NCBI RefSeq assembly: GCF_001949145.1
Contig: NW_019091357.1
Location: 1,977,145 to 2,041,144, forward strand
Direction: 5' to 3'
From: Acanthaster planci
Lineage: Eukaryota; Echinodermata; Asteroidea; Valvatida; Acanthasteridae
DNA length: 64,000 nt
A program made the translations under genes and the position numbers. The notes beneath the pieces were generated by a model. The model was not told the DNA's origin, did not search any database, and saw only the letters and a list, made by a program, of their open reading frames with translations. Each line of letters opens with the position of its first letter. Positions within the stretch are counted from its first letter, which is position 1. This document shows positions 11,624 to 24,272 of this stretch, piece by piece.

Positions 11624-14600
11624 GGGGAGCCCTTGCACATGTGCAAAAATGGAAGTCGTGTGATCCTTTCTCAACAACTCGTTTTGGGGAGCCCTTGCAC
11701 ATGTGCAAAAATGGAAGTCGTGTGATCCTGTCTCAACAACTCGTTTCGCGTTTATTGGCGATGCACTCTGTCGGCCTCATTGCTCAGTAATGTACGGGGG
11801 AAGTGCTGAGATGAAATAGCCTTGGTTCACTTGACACAGAAGTTGAGCTGAGTGTCTCCTGGTTTTAAAGCTGCTGTTACCCATAGGACCCCTTCACAGA
11901 ACAAGCAATAAGCCCTGTCTGGTTTACTTGGCTATGGCTGACTCTGAAGACACGTGCTTATGGGGAGAGGTTGCAGCCATTGGCTTTTATAGGAGTTCAT
12001 GTCCTCTCCAGCCATGACCAAGACGTTGTTGGAGGCAGCCTCACATTGGTTTTTATGCCGGAGCACGTTCAGTAGTGCAATGCATATGACGGTATCCACT
12101 CTGAGTGAGAACAAGAGAGGGCGGGCTTCTTCATGTAAGGACAATTCTTTGTTGGGAACCGTTGCGTACAGACGCAGATTTTTGAGCATTTGGTGAAGGA
12201 TGCAATTGGCAAGTAGGACACAGATTCAACCTGCCAACTCCACCTAATCTGGCAAGATTCTATGTGATGTATACACTTGTTTGGGAATCAGGGCTATGGG
12301 ATGTCACCTCTTTTGTGCGTGTGACTGTTAATTACTTCATAATACACAGAGATTCTGCCGACAAATGGGAGCCAAGATTTTGATCTCAAGTTTGGAAACG
12401 ATTTTGATGCAATTTAGCCATGCTTATCCATACAATTTGGAGCAGGAGTGTAACCCAATTAAAAATATGTTTACTTACCATTTGTGTGTATATATAGTTG
12501 TTTTTATTTATGTACGCATTTGTTAGAAAAAGGAAAAAAAAATCTGACGGTAGCGGCACACTGTAGCAAATAATGCTTTAGTTTCACAAGTGGACTTACT
12601 TGAATCTGGTTGAGGAAGAAGCCAAAAAATTGAACTTTGCAATGTACATGTAATGGATTAGTTTTACTGCAGTGCGAAGCTTGCACGGACCGTTTGTTAC
12701 CACCTGATCTTTCCTCAGTGTGAATTCTTCACCGTATACGCTTTTATTTTTCTGAAGGTTAGTTTTGGTTTCATATGTATGGCCATACAGTGTGTACTTG
12801 ATTTTACGCGTAAAGTTTGTTCGTAAGGATGCACATTCCTTGAACTCTTGCATTTTGTGCAATTATGTCATTCTTTTACTTGCATAGACAATTCTCCAAC
12901 AAGATGCACAAGATGGCAATTCTAATTTGGCACAGTTTACGGCTTTTACAAATGTATAACTGTAAATGCGGTATATTATTTTAATTGTCTTTCTGGGAAA
13001 AGGATTTACCTGTTGCCACCGCACGTGTTTCACAGTTGTCTTTCTCTGCAAACCAGTTTGCTCTATGGAGGCCAAGTAGACATAATCAGGCAATTTTTTT
13101 TTTCATGGGGGAAGGCAAGCTGATGGGATAAACTGCTGATCCCCCCCCCCGTGCCTAATGATGGGTATACATGTATGTACAGTACACGTTTACGTACATT
13201 TAGTCTCACATTTATTTTGTATAGACACAACAAGTCCGTGGCCACTCTGCACGACCTGCAGCTTGTTACCTGTGGTGTTTTGGCTGAATTTCAAATATCC
13301 GCGGATTTACTTGCCCTTTCGAAAGTTGGGTTTTCAGCCCTAAAAGTGCACCTTCAGCAAGTGGTTAATGTAAAATGAAGGGCAGTGTGTACAGGTTACA
13401 AAACACAGGGCGACAAATGAAGGGAGTTTAAAAATGAAAGGTGAAATTTGGAGTTAACATTGAAGGCTGTAAGATCCTTGAATGGAGTCGTGTAATACAT
13501 GTGCATGTGCCAAAACAGCATAGGCCACGGCACACTGACTGAGCACTACGTGATAAACAGTTTTGGTTATGCATTAATAATGTTAAGAGTATACATGTAT
13601 AGTTTTTTTAGAAGTCAGGATAACATGACACAGATGAAGTAAAAGTGCATAATTACTTCGACTCCCTGTGCAGTGTTCCGGAAACTCCAGTCTAAAAATG
13701 CTTATGTCCATCACAGGTCACCTATGCCGTGTTATTGTACAACTCACTGGTCCAATGATCCCCATCCCACGTGTAGTGGTTTAATAGCCAGGAACTATTC
13801 TGTGCGTATTTAACAATATTTTATACAAGTGGGACCAATGTTGGATCTTTAAACACCTAAAAGTTTGATAAATGTGCTTTTAAGAAATGTTTACAAGGAC
13901 GATTGGGAATGAGGCAGGCAGGGCTATCTCTAAAAAGAGCTGCCTGGTCGCCTACATGACCGAGCGCCGCCTCCTTTCATTCTGAGGATTGGCCCATCAG
14001 TCATTATCAGTTGTTTTGCTCATCCAGTTAAGGCCTAGAAAAAAAAAACTTCCAGAAAGTGACTTGTGTGGTGTCAACAGCACATTTTGTCAAGGTCGGG
14101 AAAAGTGTTCGTTCCGAAACTGTCCAGCAGCCGCTGAACATGTCATGAAATCTTGAAACTGTTAATAATCCCACCTCGTGTTCATTTACACCACCCAGTA
14201 TATACAGTAAATAAAAGTCACTGCACAAAATGCATCTCATGAATTGAAAGTTCTTCCCCCCCCATTGTGTACATTAAAAAAGCCAGTTCTTATTCCAAAA
14301 GTGCACGTCCGAAATGAAGCAAGGTCATTCAGATGCGCATGTTTTGCCCTATCCATGCAGCTTCACACCAACTTCCACGCACGCTTGTTCCCTGCTGACC
14401 TTACGTCTTTGAAATAGAGAATTTGCCCATTCCAAAAGATTAACTTTGATCAGGGGTGTGAGTGGCCACTTAAAATTAAAGCTGAAAACGGCTCGCAAAA
14501 AGGCTGAAATGTAAGAGTTCCATACTCGTGTACAGACCAGGTGTACCAAAAGCTAAAATTCAGGGTCGACATCTTTCCAAAAGAAAGCTAATTCTCACAC

Positions 14601-16430
14601 CCGTTTAATGCTTTGGAAACGAGCTGCAGGCTGTCCATTCTTCCATATTTATCTTTGTACAATTCTCAGTCTTGCAGAACCCCAGAAATGTTCGGATTCA
14701 CGTAAAAACAAGTACATGTACTTTTTAAAATGCGTTCTAAAGCTTGGTTTGTCGGACTTAATTCCATGGGTAAATAATTCAAAGTAGACCCAAATTTAAA
14801 TGATTCAAAAGACCGTCAAGCTTACAGAACTTTGCAATAAAAAATGGCACGTACACCAGGTTTGTTGCTTATTATTTTTAAAGACAAGAAACAGGATTAA
14901 ATTATATTTACAAACTCAGGTCTACGTGAAGATTTGTCAATACAAGTACTGTACAAGGATTTCTCTTCCCTCTCCAGTGTAAAATGAGGCTGAAAGTGTA
15001 TACAGGTATGTCATTGCAGTTCAGTGAAGAGAAAACCTTGTTGAAACTTTTAAATTATTCAAAGGGAAGTTCAGGTACAATTCCGGAATGTATAAAATGT
15101 ACACAACATCATCTTCAGACAGCTAGATGAAGACACGACAGCTGCTTTGGTGAGCACTTGTTCAGCCATGAGCCCTAGAAGTCATTACAAATTACGAGCT
15201 TAGAGGTATAATGAGGAAAAGATAACTGCATGGAATGTGGGGTAGTAAAAACGTGTACATGTAGTTACAAATGCAGTAAAAAAGTTCAATGACCTTGAAA
15301 ATGTATTACAAACAAAGGAATTTCCGGCAAAGTTATGCAATCGGTCTCCATCCATGTCCATTCACTCCTGATCGCTCCACTATTTCAATATTGGTTAAAA
15401 ATTTTTACTTTCAAGTTTAAGACACAAATGGCATTACCATTTAAAAAACATTCAGAACAAATAAAATGCATGCTACATAAATCACTTTTTAAGTACACGA
15501 GAAAAAATGTGAAAACACAAAAAGTAAGCTAAGTACAGGTCATCCTCCATTTTGGTCTAATTTTCAAACGTCCTAATGGCAACTATCTGCCTATAAATGA
15601 AAGTTTGAAAAAAATATCCAGCAAAATTTCAAACTTGCCTTCAACGTCGCTAATTCTCACTTATTTTGACAGATTGGCGTTAAATGGCAGTGTTTGGCTG
15701 GTCGACTCTGACTGAATATAAAAAGTGCCCAATAATAACTAATATTTACAATAAAACTTGCATGCTGATTTTCTTTGTATCAAAGCATAAACCAACCTGA
15801 CTGAAAAAACTTCCATATTACTGTTTTCGACCTTACAATACGTAGAACTCTTTAAGTAGAAATCTCATATCCGTAGAGTGCCCATAAATGGCTATGCTGA
15901 CGGAATAAAAACTTAATTATAGAAATAACCACTTGCTCGTTCATTGTTGCTCTAGTCTGTTGCTGACAAACGGAAACAGAAAATACAAACATTGAAGCTG
16001 CCCTGCTTGCCACTGTCCCAACATGCATTGCTAGCTGATATCCCGGCTCGCATTGGCCCATGATATCTGTATTCTCACACTGAGTTTAGTCTACCACTTA
16101 ATCCACTCGGGAAAAGAACTTTAAAATTCAGGGTAAAAAGACTCTCTGGTATAAAAAGTTGAGATAAAGGATTTTGTCAAAACTGTTAGAAGGGAGGTAA
16201 CACATTTAACTACACAACGCCAAGGATTAAAATGTAGCACCACAAAGATAATTGTTGGAAACTTATTGCAACATGACGTTTCCCCCAAAATTACATCTTA
16301 CAGGACTTGTTTTGACACAATTCAACTGCCATTTATGAAGCATTACACTTGACTTGAAGGAAAGAATGACTGGGATTAACAGCAAATGTAGAGGGGGTTC
16401 AGATATATCTCATCTGCTCGTGTCTCTTAT
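11624..16430. other. Convergent spacer holding the RNF144 and RRM2 3' UTRs
   Basis: No exon-like coding sequence is visible. The RNF144 transcript (+) and the RRM2 transcript (-) run toward each other here. ATTAAA at 12458-12463 is the first plausible + strand poly(A) signal after RNF144. TTTAAT at 14604-14609 is a possible - strand signal for RRM2, about 1.8 kb beyond its stop. Neither end is firm. The stretch is AT-rich and otherwise featureless to me. Confidence 0.5.
11626..11749 (+). repeat. 62-bp tandem duplication in the RNF144 3' UTR
   Basis: Directly after the stop codon a 62-bp unit beginning GGGGAGCCCTTGCACATGTG is present twice in tandem. The copies differ at one obvious position, in the TCCTTTCTC versus TCCTGTCTC part, so the duplication is young. 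Each unit carries the palindrome TTGCACATGTGCAA. Confidence 0.9.
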
Positions 16431-19400
16431 CTAGAAGTCTGCGTCTAGTCTGAACACCTGCTCTTCTTTGGACGCCATGACACCTGATCGCTGGTACTCG
16501 CCGACCCTCTTCTCAAAGAAATTTGTCTTACCCTCCAGCGAGATGTTTTCCATAAAGTCAAAAGGGTTTTCCACATTCCAGATCTGCATGAAATCAGTAA
16601 AAAAAAAACATTTATATATTAGTGCTTGATCAACAATATTTTAGAAGTTGATCGGGTGTTCTTAGGGAGGGGGGGATCGAGTTTGCCATCTTCAAAACAC
16701 AGTTTTTGGACTAGTGGCCATTAGGTTGTACAGTCAAAACCAGAAAGGAACATACCTTTGTGCATTTCAGCTCTAGGAGTAACCGGTCGGCCACAAACTC
16801 TATGTACTGCTTCATGAGCGTGGCATTCATGCCAATGAGGGAGCAGGGCAGGGCGTCTGTCAGGAACTCCTGCTCGATCAGGACAGCTTCCCTGATGATG
16901 GCCTTGATGCGCTCCTCCGACGGCTTGTGGACCAGATGGCTGAACATAAGGCAGGCAAAGTCACAGTGCAGCCCCTGAGGATTGGTTGAAAAAAAGAGTC
17001 ACTTTAACAACCGAAACACTGTTCAATTCTTTACAGCCAGAACATTTGATACAGTAGCATAACCGGGCCCAACATAAAGGGCATACTTCGGAAGCTTATT
17101 TTCTGGAGGAGGAACTCCATTGTGTCTGGCCATAATTTTGGTTTGAACTCATAATGGACCCGCTTAATCACGCAACCTAAAGTGGGTATCAACCCCGTGG
17201 CAATGTGTGTTTAGAGTGTTGTTTACAAACAATATAACCAAGTTTAACGGTGAAGCACCCTGAACATCAGCAGTCCGAGTCCGATACCTACTGTCGACTA
17301 TTTTTGGTAAATGATACTCATGAAACACTACTTTTGGCAGACGCAATGTTTGATATTTCACACCCAGTGTACATGTAGGTCATGTGACTTAGTGGGTACA
17401 ATCGGTCTATTGCTTCACCAATTCTAAGAGGGAGCGCCAAAGGGCCCAAGGCCCCCTGACAAGCCACTGTATCAGTGGGCCAACAATTGGCAGCAGAAAG
17501 AATATGGACACTAAATTTTGACCACAAGTATGTAACTGGCAAGCTGAAGATCTTCCAAGCTGAACAAGACTCAATACATGTATAAGGCTTTTTTTAGCAA
17601 CTTGTAATGATAAAAACCTTAATGAAGTGCGACATACCTCGTCGCGGCTGATCAGCTCGTTAGAAAAGGTCAGGCCATGCATTAATCCCCTCTTCTTCAA
17701 CCAGAAGATGGAAGCAAATGAACCCGAGAAGAAAATGCCCTCCACGGCAGCGAAGGCCACGACCCTCTCCCCATAGGTGGTCGAGTCCGAGTTGATCCAG
17801 TTCAGAGCCCAATCTGCCTTCTTCTTAACACAAGGCAGAGTCTCAATTGCATTGAACAGGAACGTCCTTCAAATAGAGAAAAAAAACAAATCGTCTGTTT
17901 CAGAAGACAAAGTATGCACGTGTCAAATATTCAAACTTCCCCATGGAAGAAGTTAAGTGGTTTCAAATCTGCTAGATCTACAGGTGTGTACACGTTTTGG
18001 GGAATCAGGGTACATTTTTAGGCTGCCTAAGAATCAGCTAGGTCTTGGTCTTCACTCCATTGGAAATAGGTGGAGAAGTACAGACAACAGACCTGGCTGC
18101 AAGCTCTGGAAGCCCGTTTTGGACACGGCTCTAAACTGCCTCATTCTGGCATGAGCGATAGACCCTTTTTGAAGGACTGCTTTCTACTGAGACTCTAGCC
18201 GGATTAAGAGAGGATGCAATTTTCGCAGCAACAGAGGCTATTTTGTTCGAGAACTGAACTTCGCTGGTTCACAAACAACCATGCAGTGCAGGTGTCACGG
18301 TCGCATCACCAATGAACTTGACAAGGGAGTGCTAGCCTGCTCGAGGCAGATAGGAAGATTCAAGATTCGGCGCACATGGGTGACCTTTACACTTGTGAGC
18401 GTGAGCAGCGTACCTTTCGTCTGGGTCCCGGATGTAGGTGTCGATAAGCAAGCTGTACATCTCTGAGTGGATGTTCTCGATGGCTATCTGGAAGCCATAG
18501 AAGCAGCGGGCCTCGGGCACCTGCACCTCCTGGCTGAAGCGCTCCACCAAGTTCTCATTGACGATGCCGTCACTGGCGGCAAAGAAGGCCAGGACATGCG
18601 AGATGAAGTGTTTCTCCTCCTTCTTGAGCATTTCCCAGTCCGGTAGATCCTTGGAGAGATCAACCTCCTCTACTGTCCAGAAAGACGCCTCGGCCTTTTT
18701 GTACATCTCCCAGATGTCCTAAAATGACAATTGACAGCCAGAATCAAGTTTTATCAATCTTGCAACAAACGGCCATTTCAAACAACGTTCCAAACTTGTC
18801 TTTATTTAATGGACGAGTTCCACATTTTACACTTTGAAGAGGTGGGGTAGGTGGCAATTCCTACCGCGTACAGAGGGAAGGCAATTTGCAATAGAAGGGA
18901 GAGGTAGGACACGAGGATAATTTACTTGACATTACCTTATACTGAATGGGGAAGATTACGAAGCGACGGGGGTTCTCTCGTAGTAAAGGCTCATCTTGTA
19001 GCAGGTCTTGCTGTTTTTTCTTAAATTCCTGTGGAAAACAAAGTTGAAATTCTTAACACGAAGAGTAATAAATGGCCTGGAATGGTTAATTTCAAAGCAT
19101 AATTGAACTCCACTTGTCACTGAAATAGTTCTACTTCTGCAGTGCAAGTCATACTTTGTGGGAATTGTGCAGGGAGAATGTCGCAATTAAGAAGTATCGT
19201 CACCGTCGGACATTGAGGTACATGCATTTAGCTTACAGCAACTCGATAGAAAAATAACATGAATTCCTTGGAATTATTTTCCACTCACCTTCAGTTCTTT
19301 CCTTTTTTCTTCTTTGGAGGGGGTCTTTGACGTATGAATAATATTCTAAAGAGGGAAACATTAATAAACATTTCCAGGATGAGATTCGGTAAAAATTTAC

Positions 19401-21078
19401 CAGCTTTAAATGTGACAAATCAAACAGCATATTAAAATAACCTCAAGCTAAAAAGAATTACCAATTTAAAGATTGGAAAGAGTTTCATGGATGCATGGAC
19501 ATCACTTGACGCCCTGTGCACAAACTCTAATTTCTGTGGAATTGCTTCAGTGTTTGCCCTTCTGACTTTTTAGGGCACGTTATATTCTGATGGCTGATGT
19601 ACCACTTTAGGGAAAGTGGCGATGTCTGTGTATGGAACTCTTTCCTAGAGTCTTTATTACAGAGGCAAACGATGAAAGGAGGGGACGGGCTCAAAAACTA
19701 TCTCTGCCTTGCAGTTGATCCAGGCACATAAGTGGTCCATTTATTTAACGGCAATGTACATATCTCTTTTCTCATAAATATCATACCGAGATGTCCAATA
19801 TGCAGACTGAAATATAAATATATTTTGCAACAGACGACCTGAGGACATGTTGATTGTGATTGGCTAAAGTGTTGCAAACTCTTGCGTTGGAGATGCACTA
19901 TTGTGAATCGCCCGTATAGACCCCCTGTGTATGGCATAATGTTAGAGGGCATTTCTTCCTCTCTAGGATCGACAGGCTTGAGTAAATCTTTCGTGTATTC
20001 ATTGTCATTAAATTAAAATAAAAAATAGCCTCCAACTCGACCTTGACGCAAGGGTTTATTGAACCGTAAAGTACATAAGCAGGGTAGGGTTATAAAAAGC
20101 CTTGGGCCGTCAGATGCAAGACTCATTTATTTCCCACCATTTTTTGAACAAACTACATTTTTCACCAAAATCCTGGTTTCTAATTAGGCCTAGGGCCTAT
20201 CAATTAAGCTTAGGTTTTCAAACAAACAGTTGTGCATTTATTGCATTAGCCATGTTACGCCTAGGCCTACTTCTAGTTCTACTTGTACGTTAGCATGATC
20301 GTAAATTAAGTTAGGCTTAGCCAAGTCTTGCAGCGAAACCCCAGTCCCCACCTTAAATTCCTGCTGAATTGATTTCATTCAATCCACGCTGTTGAAATAT
20401 CCCACTACTGAACATGGCAATGCCACGTACGACCACCACCATTCACTGGTTGATCCTCTCTGAATACGCAGCAGGCATTCGATTCCAAGACACGCAAACA
20501 ATGGGCTTCGGTTAGCCTTCCCGCGCTCAGCTAATGTTGCATAATCAGTTGATTACACAAGCAGAACAAAAAATCCCAACCGATTTTAACCGAAACATTA
20601 CTTAAGGTCGGTGCAAACAAAGAACATTCGCCTTCACTTACGTGTTTCTGACTGTCTCCCAAAACTTTTAATTGTTTCGTCTTCATTGGGTACTGTACGT
20701 GGAAATGAAAAATACGGTCCATGAGGTCATGGTAGTCCTGACTAAACCAGGAACCCATCATTTTACTGACGAAAATGTTCTTATTCCTCCATGATCTGAT
20801 CACTAAGTTTAAATATGTAGGCTTACTGGCATAGTTTTAAATGAAACAAGTGAATTCAGTGAATGTCAAAACTTCCCAATGAACGTTTCCAAATTTCAGT
20901 GCACTCTAAGTTAAGTACAGTTATAGTAGGCGACTAGTCCTGGGTCTGTCGATTCCCGAACAAAAGCATGACCAACACAAAAAGTTACCTGGTTTTCCTG
21001 GTCGTTGATCCTCGCGTTTTGGAGGTTGTTGGTCAGGGTCTTCATCTTGGTAGAATCTGGTGAGTGCATGGACAACAT
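16431..21078 (-). CDS. RRM2: Ribonucleoside-diphosphate reductase small subunit (RRM2)
   Basis: Seven coding exons on the minus strand: 21078-20989, 19345-19289, 19028-18936, 18718-18414, 17866-17638, 16974-16756 and 16583-16431, giving 381 residues (human RRM2 has 389). The protein supplies the tyrosyl radical for reduction of ribonucleotides to deoxyribonucleotides. Class I di-iron residues are all present: D130 in AASDG, E161 and H164 in ENIH, radical Y168 in SEMYS, E224 in AVEGIF, E258 in RDEGLH and H261. The C-terminal FRLDADF matches the peptide that docks on the large subunit. The start is the ATG of MLSMHSPD, matching the MLS start of vertebrate RRM2; the frame stays open upstream to a GTG at 21198 but has no earlier ATG. 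The vertebrate DKEN degradation motif reads DQEN here. The gene converges with RNF144. Confidence 0.97.
19851..19918. mobile_element. Single arm related to the fold-back MITE at 22770-22947
   Basis: GTTGCAAACTCTTG, then TGCACTATTGTGAA and CGCCCGTAT closely follow the right arm of the MITE at 22770-22947, including the preceding ATTGGC word. No second arm is visible nearby. It lies between RRM2 coding exons 1 and 2 and is probably a truncated copy. Confidence 0.65.
20183..20330. repeat. Cluster of AGGCCTA words in RRM2 intron 1
   Basis: Several variants of the palindrome TAGGCCTA (TTAGGCCTAGGGCCTA, GCCTAGGCCTAC, GTTAGGCTTAGCC) occur within 150 bp. Similar clusters lie before RNF144 (6791-6826) and TEKT2 (about 30189-30490). 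Whether this is a degenerate repeat family or a regulatory word cannot be told from one window. Confidence 0.5.
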
Positions 21079-21208
21079 TTTGAGTTTGGGGGCTACCTTA
21101 CGGCGGGGAAGGCAGTTCAACTGATGGTATTTGAGGTGGGATATGGACTTGCGGACAGGACGGGAGCAACTGGTCGAATGAAAGACCGGTTCTTCCACCC
21201 TAGATTGA

Positions 21209-21335
21209 TTTTGGCGCCGGCGCCCCGGCGGCCAGCATATTTACATAAAGAGAACAAACCGGTCTACAACGCCCAGAATAAAGTACGCCAATTGGCTCTT
21301 GACTAATCTTACCTCAATAAACTTCCCATGATTGG
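21209..21335 (-). promoter_or_regulatory. RRM2 promoter elements: E2F-like site and CCAAT boxes
   Basis: Just upstream of RRM2 there is TTTGGCGC (21210-21217), a full match to the E2F consensus TTTSSCGC, inside the GC-rich run TTTTGGCGCCGGCGCC. Further out are the palindromic CCAAT box GCCAATTGGC (21287-21296) and an inverted CCAAT, GATTGGTTGC (21330-21339). E2F plus NF-Y sites are the usual layout for S-phase genes, which RRM2 is in other animals. No TATA box is evident. Confidence 0.7.
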
Positions 21336-22225
21336 TTGCTGAGTGCAAGCCATGCGGAGATGGCGTACTTGGGTAGGACCATAGAATGCAAACAGGGGTG
21401 TTCACCGATCTTGTCTCTTCAATAAGGTCATTTAAAGGGTAAAATGCAGTAACTTGTACTCGTGAATATTTCCAATAAATCTATATACATTTGAGTTACG
21501 TGCACTATTAATTAAATGTTGATAATTGGCCGTAGTGCAATTTATTAGAAAGATAACCTTTAAGACAACCTTGAGAACTTGGAATAGTCCAACAGACATT
21601 GGACCACAATCGGAACTATTTTATCACTGATTGTGTCCTGCCCCTAGTCCCCTGACTCCCTCCCCATATCAAAACCCCCTTTCGTCTATATCCTCTGCAA
21701 ATGATGAGACGACCGAAATATACATAATGCGTTGTAGACCAACATGATTGCACTGGGGTGATGTTCTATCTTTACTTTTTTACAATTTTTTAATACAAAC
21801 CTTTAGCGAGCGATGTGAATCAAAGACTCGTTTTTCTTTTCTCTAAAAAAACTTTCCCAGGCATGATGACCTCGACGCGTCCTTGATGTGGAAAGAATAG
21901 TGTCAAGGGTAGTAGCTAATGGGTACGATGACGCCAATGGAAAAGGGCTACCAAAATATATCTCTATTTTGAAAGTTTCAAGTTCAGAGAACAATTTCTA
22001 GTAAGTTCAGAAGCAGAATCGGTTGGTCACAAAACGTGGTGCCCTTAACATTTAAGTATCAACCACATCTTTTTCATTGAAGATCGAAAAGTCTGGGGCG
22101 TTCGAAGAATCTGAGAGAGCACGGCAATACAACAGTGTGGCGATAAACGCACTGCTATGCATCTTTTGATTGTACGGGAGCAAGATTTTTTTCACACTAT
22201 CAGGAGTGGCAGCAAAACTTTTTTT

Positions 22226-22557
22226 GCAAGTCCAAGTCAAGTCACAAGTCAAGCTGGTCTAAACACCAGTCAAGTCACAAGTCTCATTGTCCAAGTACAA
22301 GTCAAGCTAGCTGCACATTATTTTGTCCAGCTGTGATAAGCAAAAAGAACTAGGCGTCAACTTTCAGAGTTACAAGTTATACAAATACATGGGGCCGGTG
22401 GAGTAGCGTCTGACTTGGGTTGATAACAAGTCATTTTTTGCAAGTCTAAGTCAAGTCACAAGTCAAAGCTGGTATTTACAAATCAAGTCACAAGTCACGA
22501 AAATAGCGACTCAAGTCGGACTCGAGTCCAAGTCACATGACTCGAGTCAGCGACTCT
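22226..22557. repeat. Degenerate CAAGTC/ACTCGAGTC satellite
   Basis: Many units of AAGTCAAGTCACAAGTC type occur in two blocks, ending in GACTCAAGTCGGACTCGAGTC. The last units are the same word as in the hAT-like element at 5413-5974, so the two loci probably share a satellite core. I see no CAGTGGCGTA ends here. Confidence 0.7.
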
Positions 22558-22769
22558 GCACAATATATAGTCTTGACATATACCACACTCTAATGTGATT
22601 GGGAAAATAGTTTATAGCCAGTCTTGGAAGGAGACTAGTCTTCACCTCTCGTGACAGTTGAAATTTCGGACTTTGAAAAGAAAAATCCTAAAGAGTCAAG
22701 AATTAGAAAGGAAAGGAATTTTGCTGCATTTGAAAGTGGAATACAACTGAAAAATTTGATCGAAAAAAA

Positions 22770-22947
22770 CAATACGGCCGTTTCACAATAGTGCGCCACC
22801 AAGAGTTTGGAACGCGCTGGCCAATCACAATGCACAAAATTTGTCGACCCAGTGCGCGTTTGGAAAGGGTCGACAATTTTCGTGCCTTATAATTGGCCAA
22901 CGTGTTGCAAACTCTTGGTGGCGCACTATTGTAAAACGCCCGTATTG
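22770..22947. mobile_element. 178-bp fold-back MITE
   Basis: The left arm starts CAATACGGCCGTTTCACAAT and the right arm is its inverse with few changes (CAATACGGGCGTTTTACAAT). The match continues through AGTGCGCCACCAAGAGTTTG for roughly 58 bp, leaving a loop of about 60 bp. It has no coding capacity and could form a long hairpin. A related single arm is at 19851-19918, so this is a repeat family rather than a chance inverted repeat. The superfamily is not clear; no convincing target duplication was identified. Confidence 0.8.
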
Positions 22948-23701
22948 ATGACACACAAACGTACTGTACTTACGTCTAGCCTTTAATCTAGCCTGGATAT
23001 CCATGGCCATAAAAATCCGCTCAGCTAGGCCCTGACACGTATGCAGGACGGGAGCTCTTAACCAGAACTTCTAGAATAAACGTAATGCAAGGATGGTCAA
23101 GGCGCCCTCCTTTAATTTTAAAGGTTTATAATCCCAAACCTTAATCAAAGTTAGATCACTTCGTATGCACCATTCCGATCCAATTTTGGATTATTTTGTG
23201 CAATAAATAACGTTATTACAAATAAGTTTTGGAGTGTACATCGTGATTTACCTGCAGAATTTAGGATATGGGCACTGAGTTTGAAGTGGCCAAAAGCTGG
23301 TGACTTTGTCAATGAAGACAATACGTACCCAACCTGTCCAACGCGAGATTCGGCCATTCCAGGACTTCAGGCCTAGAACGGCAATATTATATTTAATGTT
23401 CACTCCTGGTAATTAAAAATTACATTTTTCCGAACAAGACTGGATTTATGTACACTACCGAAATATTTGGAATGAATCTATACATGCACGGCCGCGTGCA
23501 GGTACTTACATCACGTAGTCTCGGTTCCCTGGTCGCTAGTTATCAATACAAATATTTTTTTATAACAATCGGAATATACAACATGTACTACAGGCAAATA
23601 ATTTTGAAAAAAACATCCTCCGGCCAAGACTTTAGCCTTCATTCAAGTCGGCTTGTCAGAGCGTGTGTTAAAAATGTCGCGGCTGGGTTAGCTATGAGCT
23701 G

Positions 23702-24157
23702 CTTGGGCCAAGACGGCAGAACTCGATGGCAGACTCAATCGGGATGCAGACGCAGGCTTAAGTCTGCTTGCCCTGAAGAAGGTACTCAGTTAACAAAAGC
23801 TCGGCAATCACATATTTCAAAGCACTGATTTTATATTATATTCTTGTCAATATTCTATCATATTAAGTAGTACGTTTAGCGTCGCACAGTAGTGGTTTGT
23901 ACATAATTGCGTGATACATGTAGGTCATGTGATGCCAGTCATTGATCCATATTCGTCACATACAGATTCAACTGGAATTTCCCGGGCGCCGATTGGTTCC
24001 TCCAAAATTCGGAGGAAAAGTAAAGAAAAAGTTAAACGGTTTGTTGGAGATTCCCAAGAAGGTAGAACCAGTCGATTGGTTAAATGAAGTCACGAGAGGG
24101 CGCAATAGAAATGACGCGCGAATAATGCTCAATCGAGTTCTGCGGTCTTGGCCCAAG
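23702..24157. repeat. 26-bp inverted arms flanking about 400 bp
   Basis: CTTGGGCCAAGACGGCAGAA continues as CTCGAT at 23702-23727, and its inverse with one mismatch occupies 24132-24157. The arms contain the palindrome TTGGGCCAA. The interval could be a decayed non-autonomous transposon; the similarity fades quickly outside the arms. Confidence 0.6.
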
Positions 24158-24272
24158 ACTACTGGGCTAGCTGCAGGCAGGCCCAAACACTGATCTCTAT
24201 AATAAATTTTATTATAGTGGCCCAACCATGTACCACCGGCACCATACCGTGCCGAATGCGAAGACAACTTTC

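Noticed and set aside
21079-21198. Upstream extension of RRM2 by 40 codons
   Set aside because: The frame is open but its first codon is GTG; the ATG at 21078 gives the MLS start typical of RRM2.
23942-24193. 83-residue open frame before STPG1
   Set aside because: It covers one of the inverted arms, shows no family resemblance and lacks supporting splice structure.
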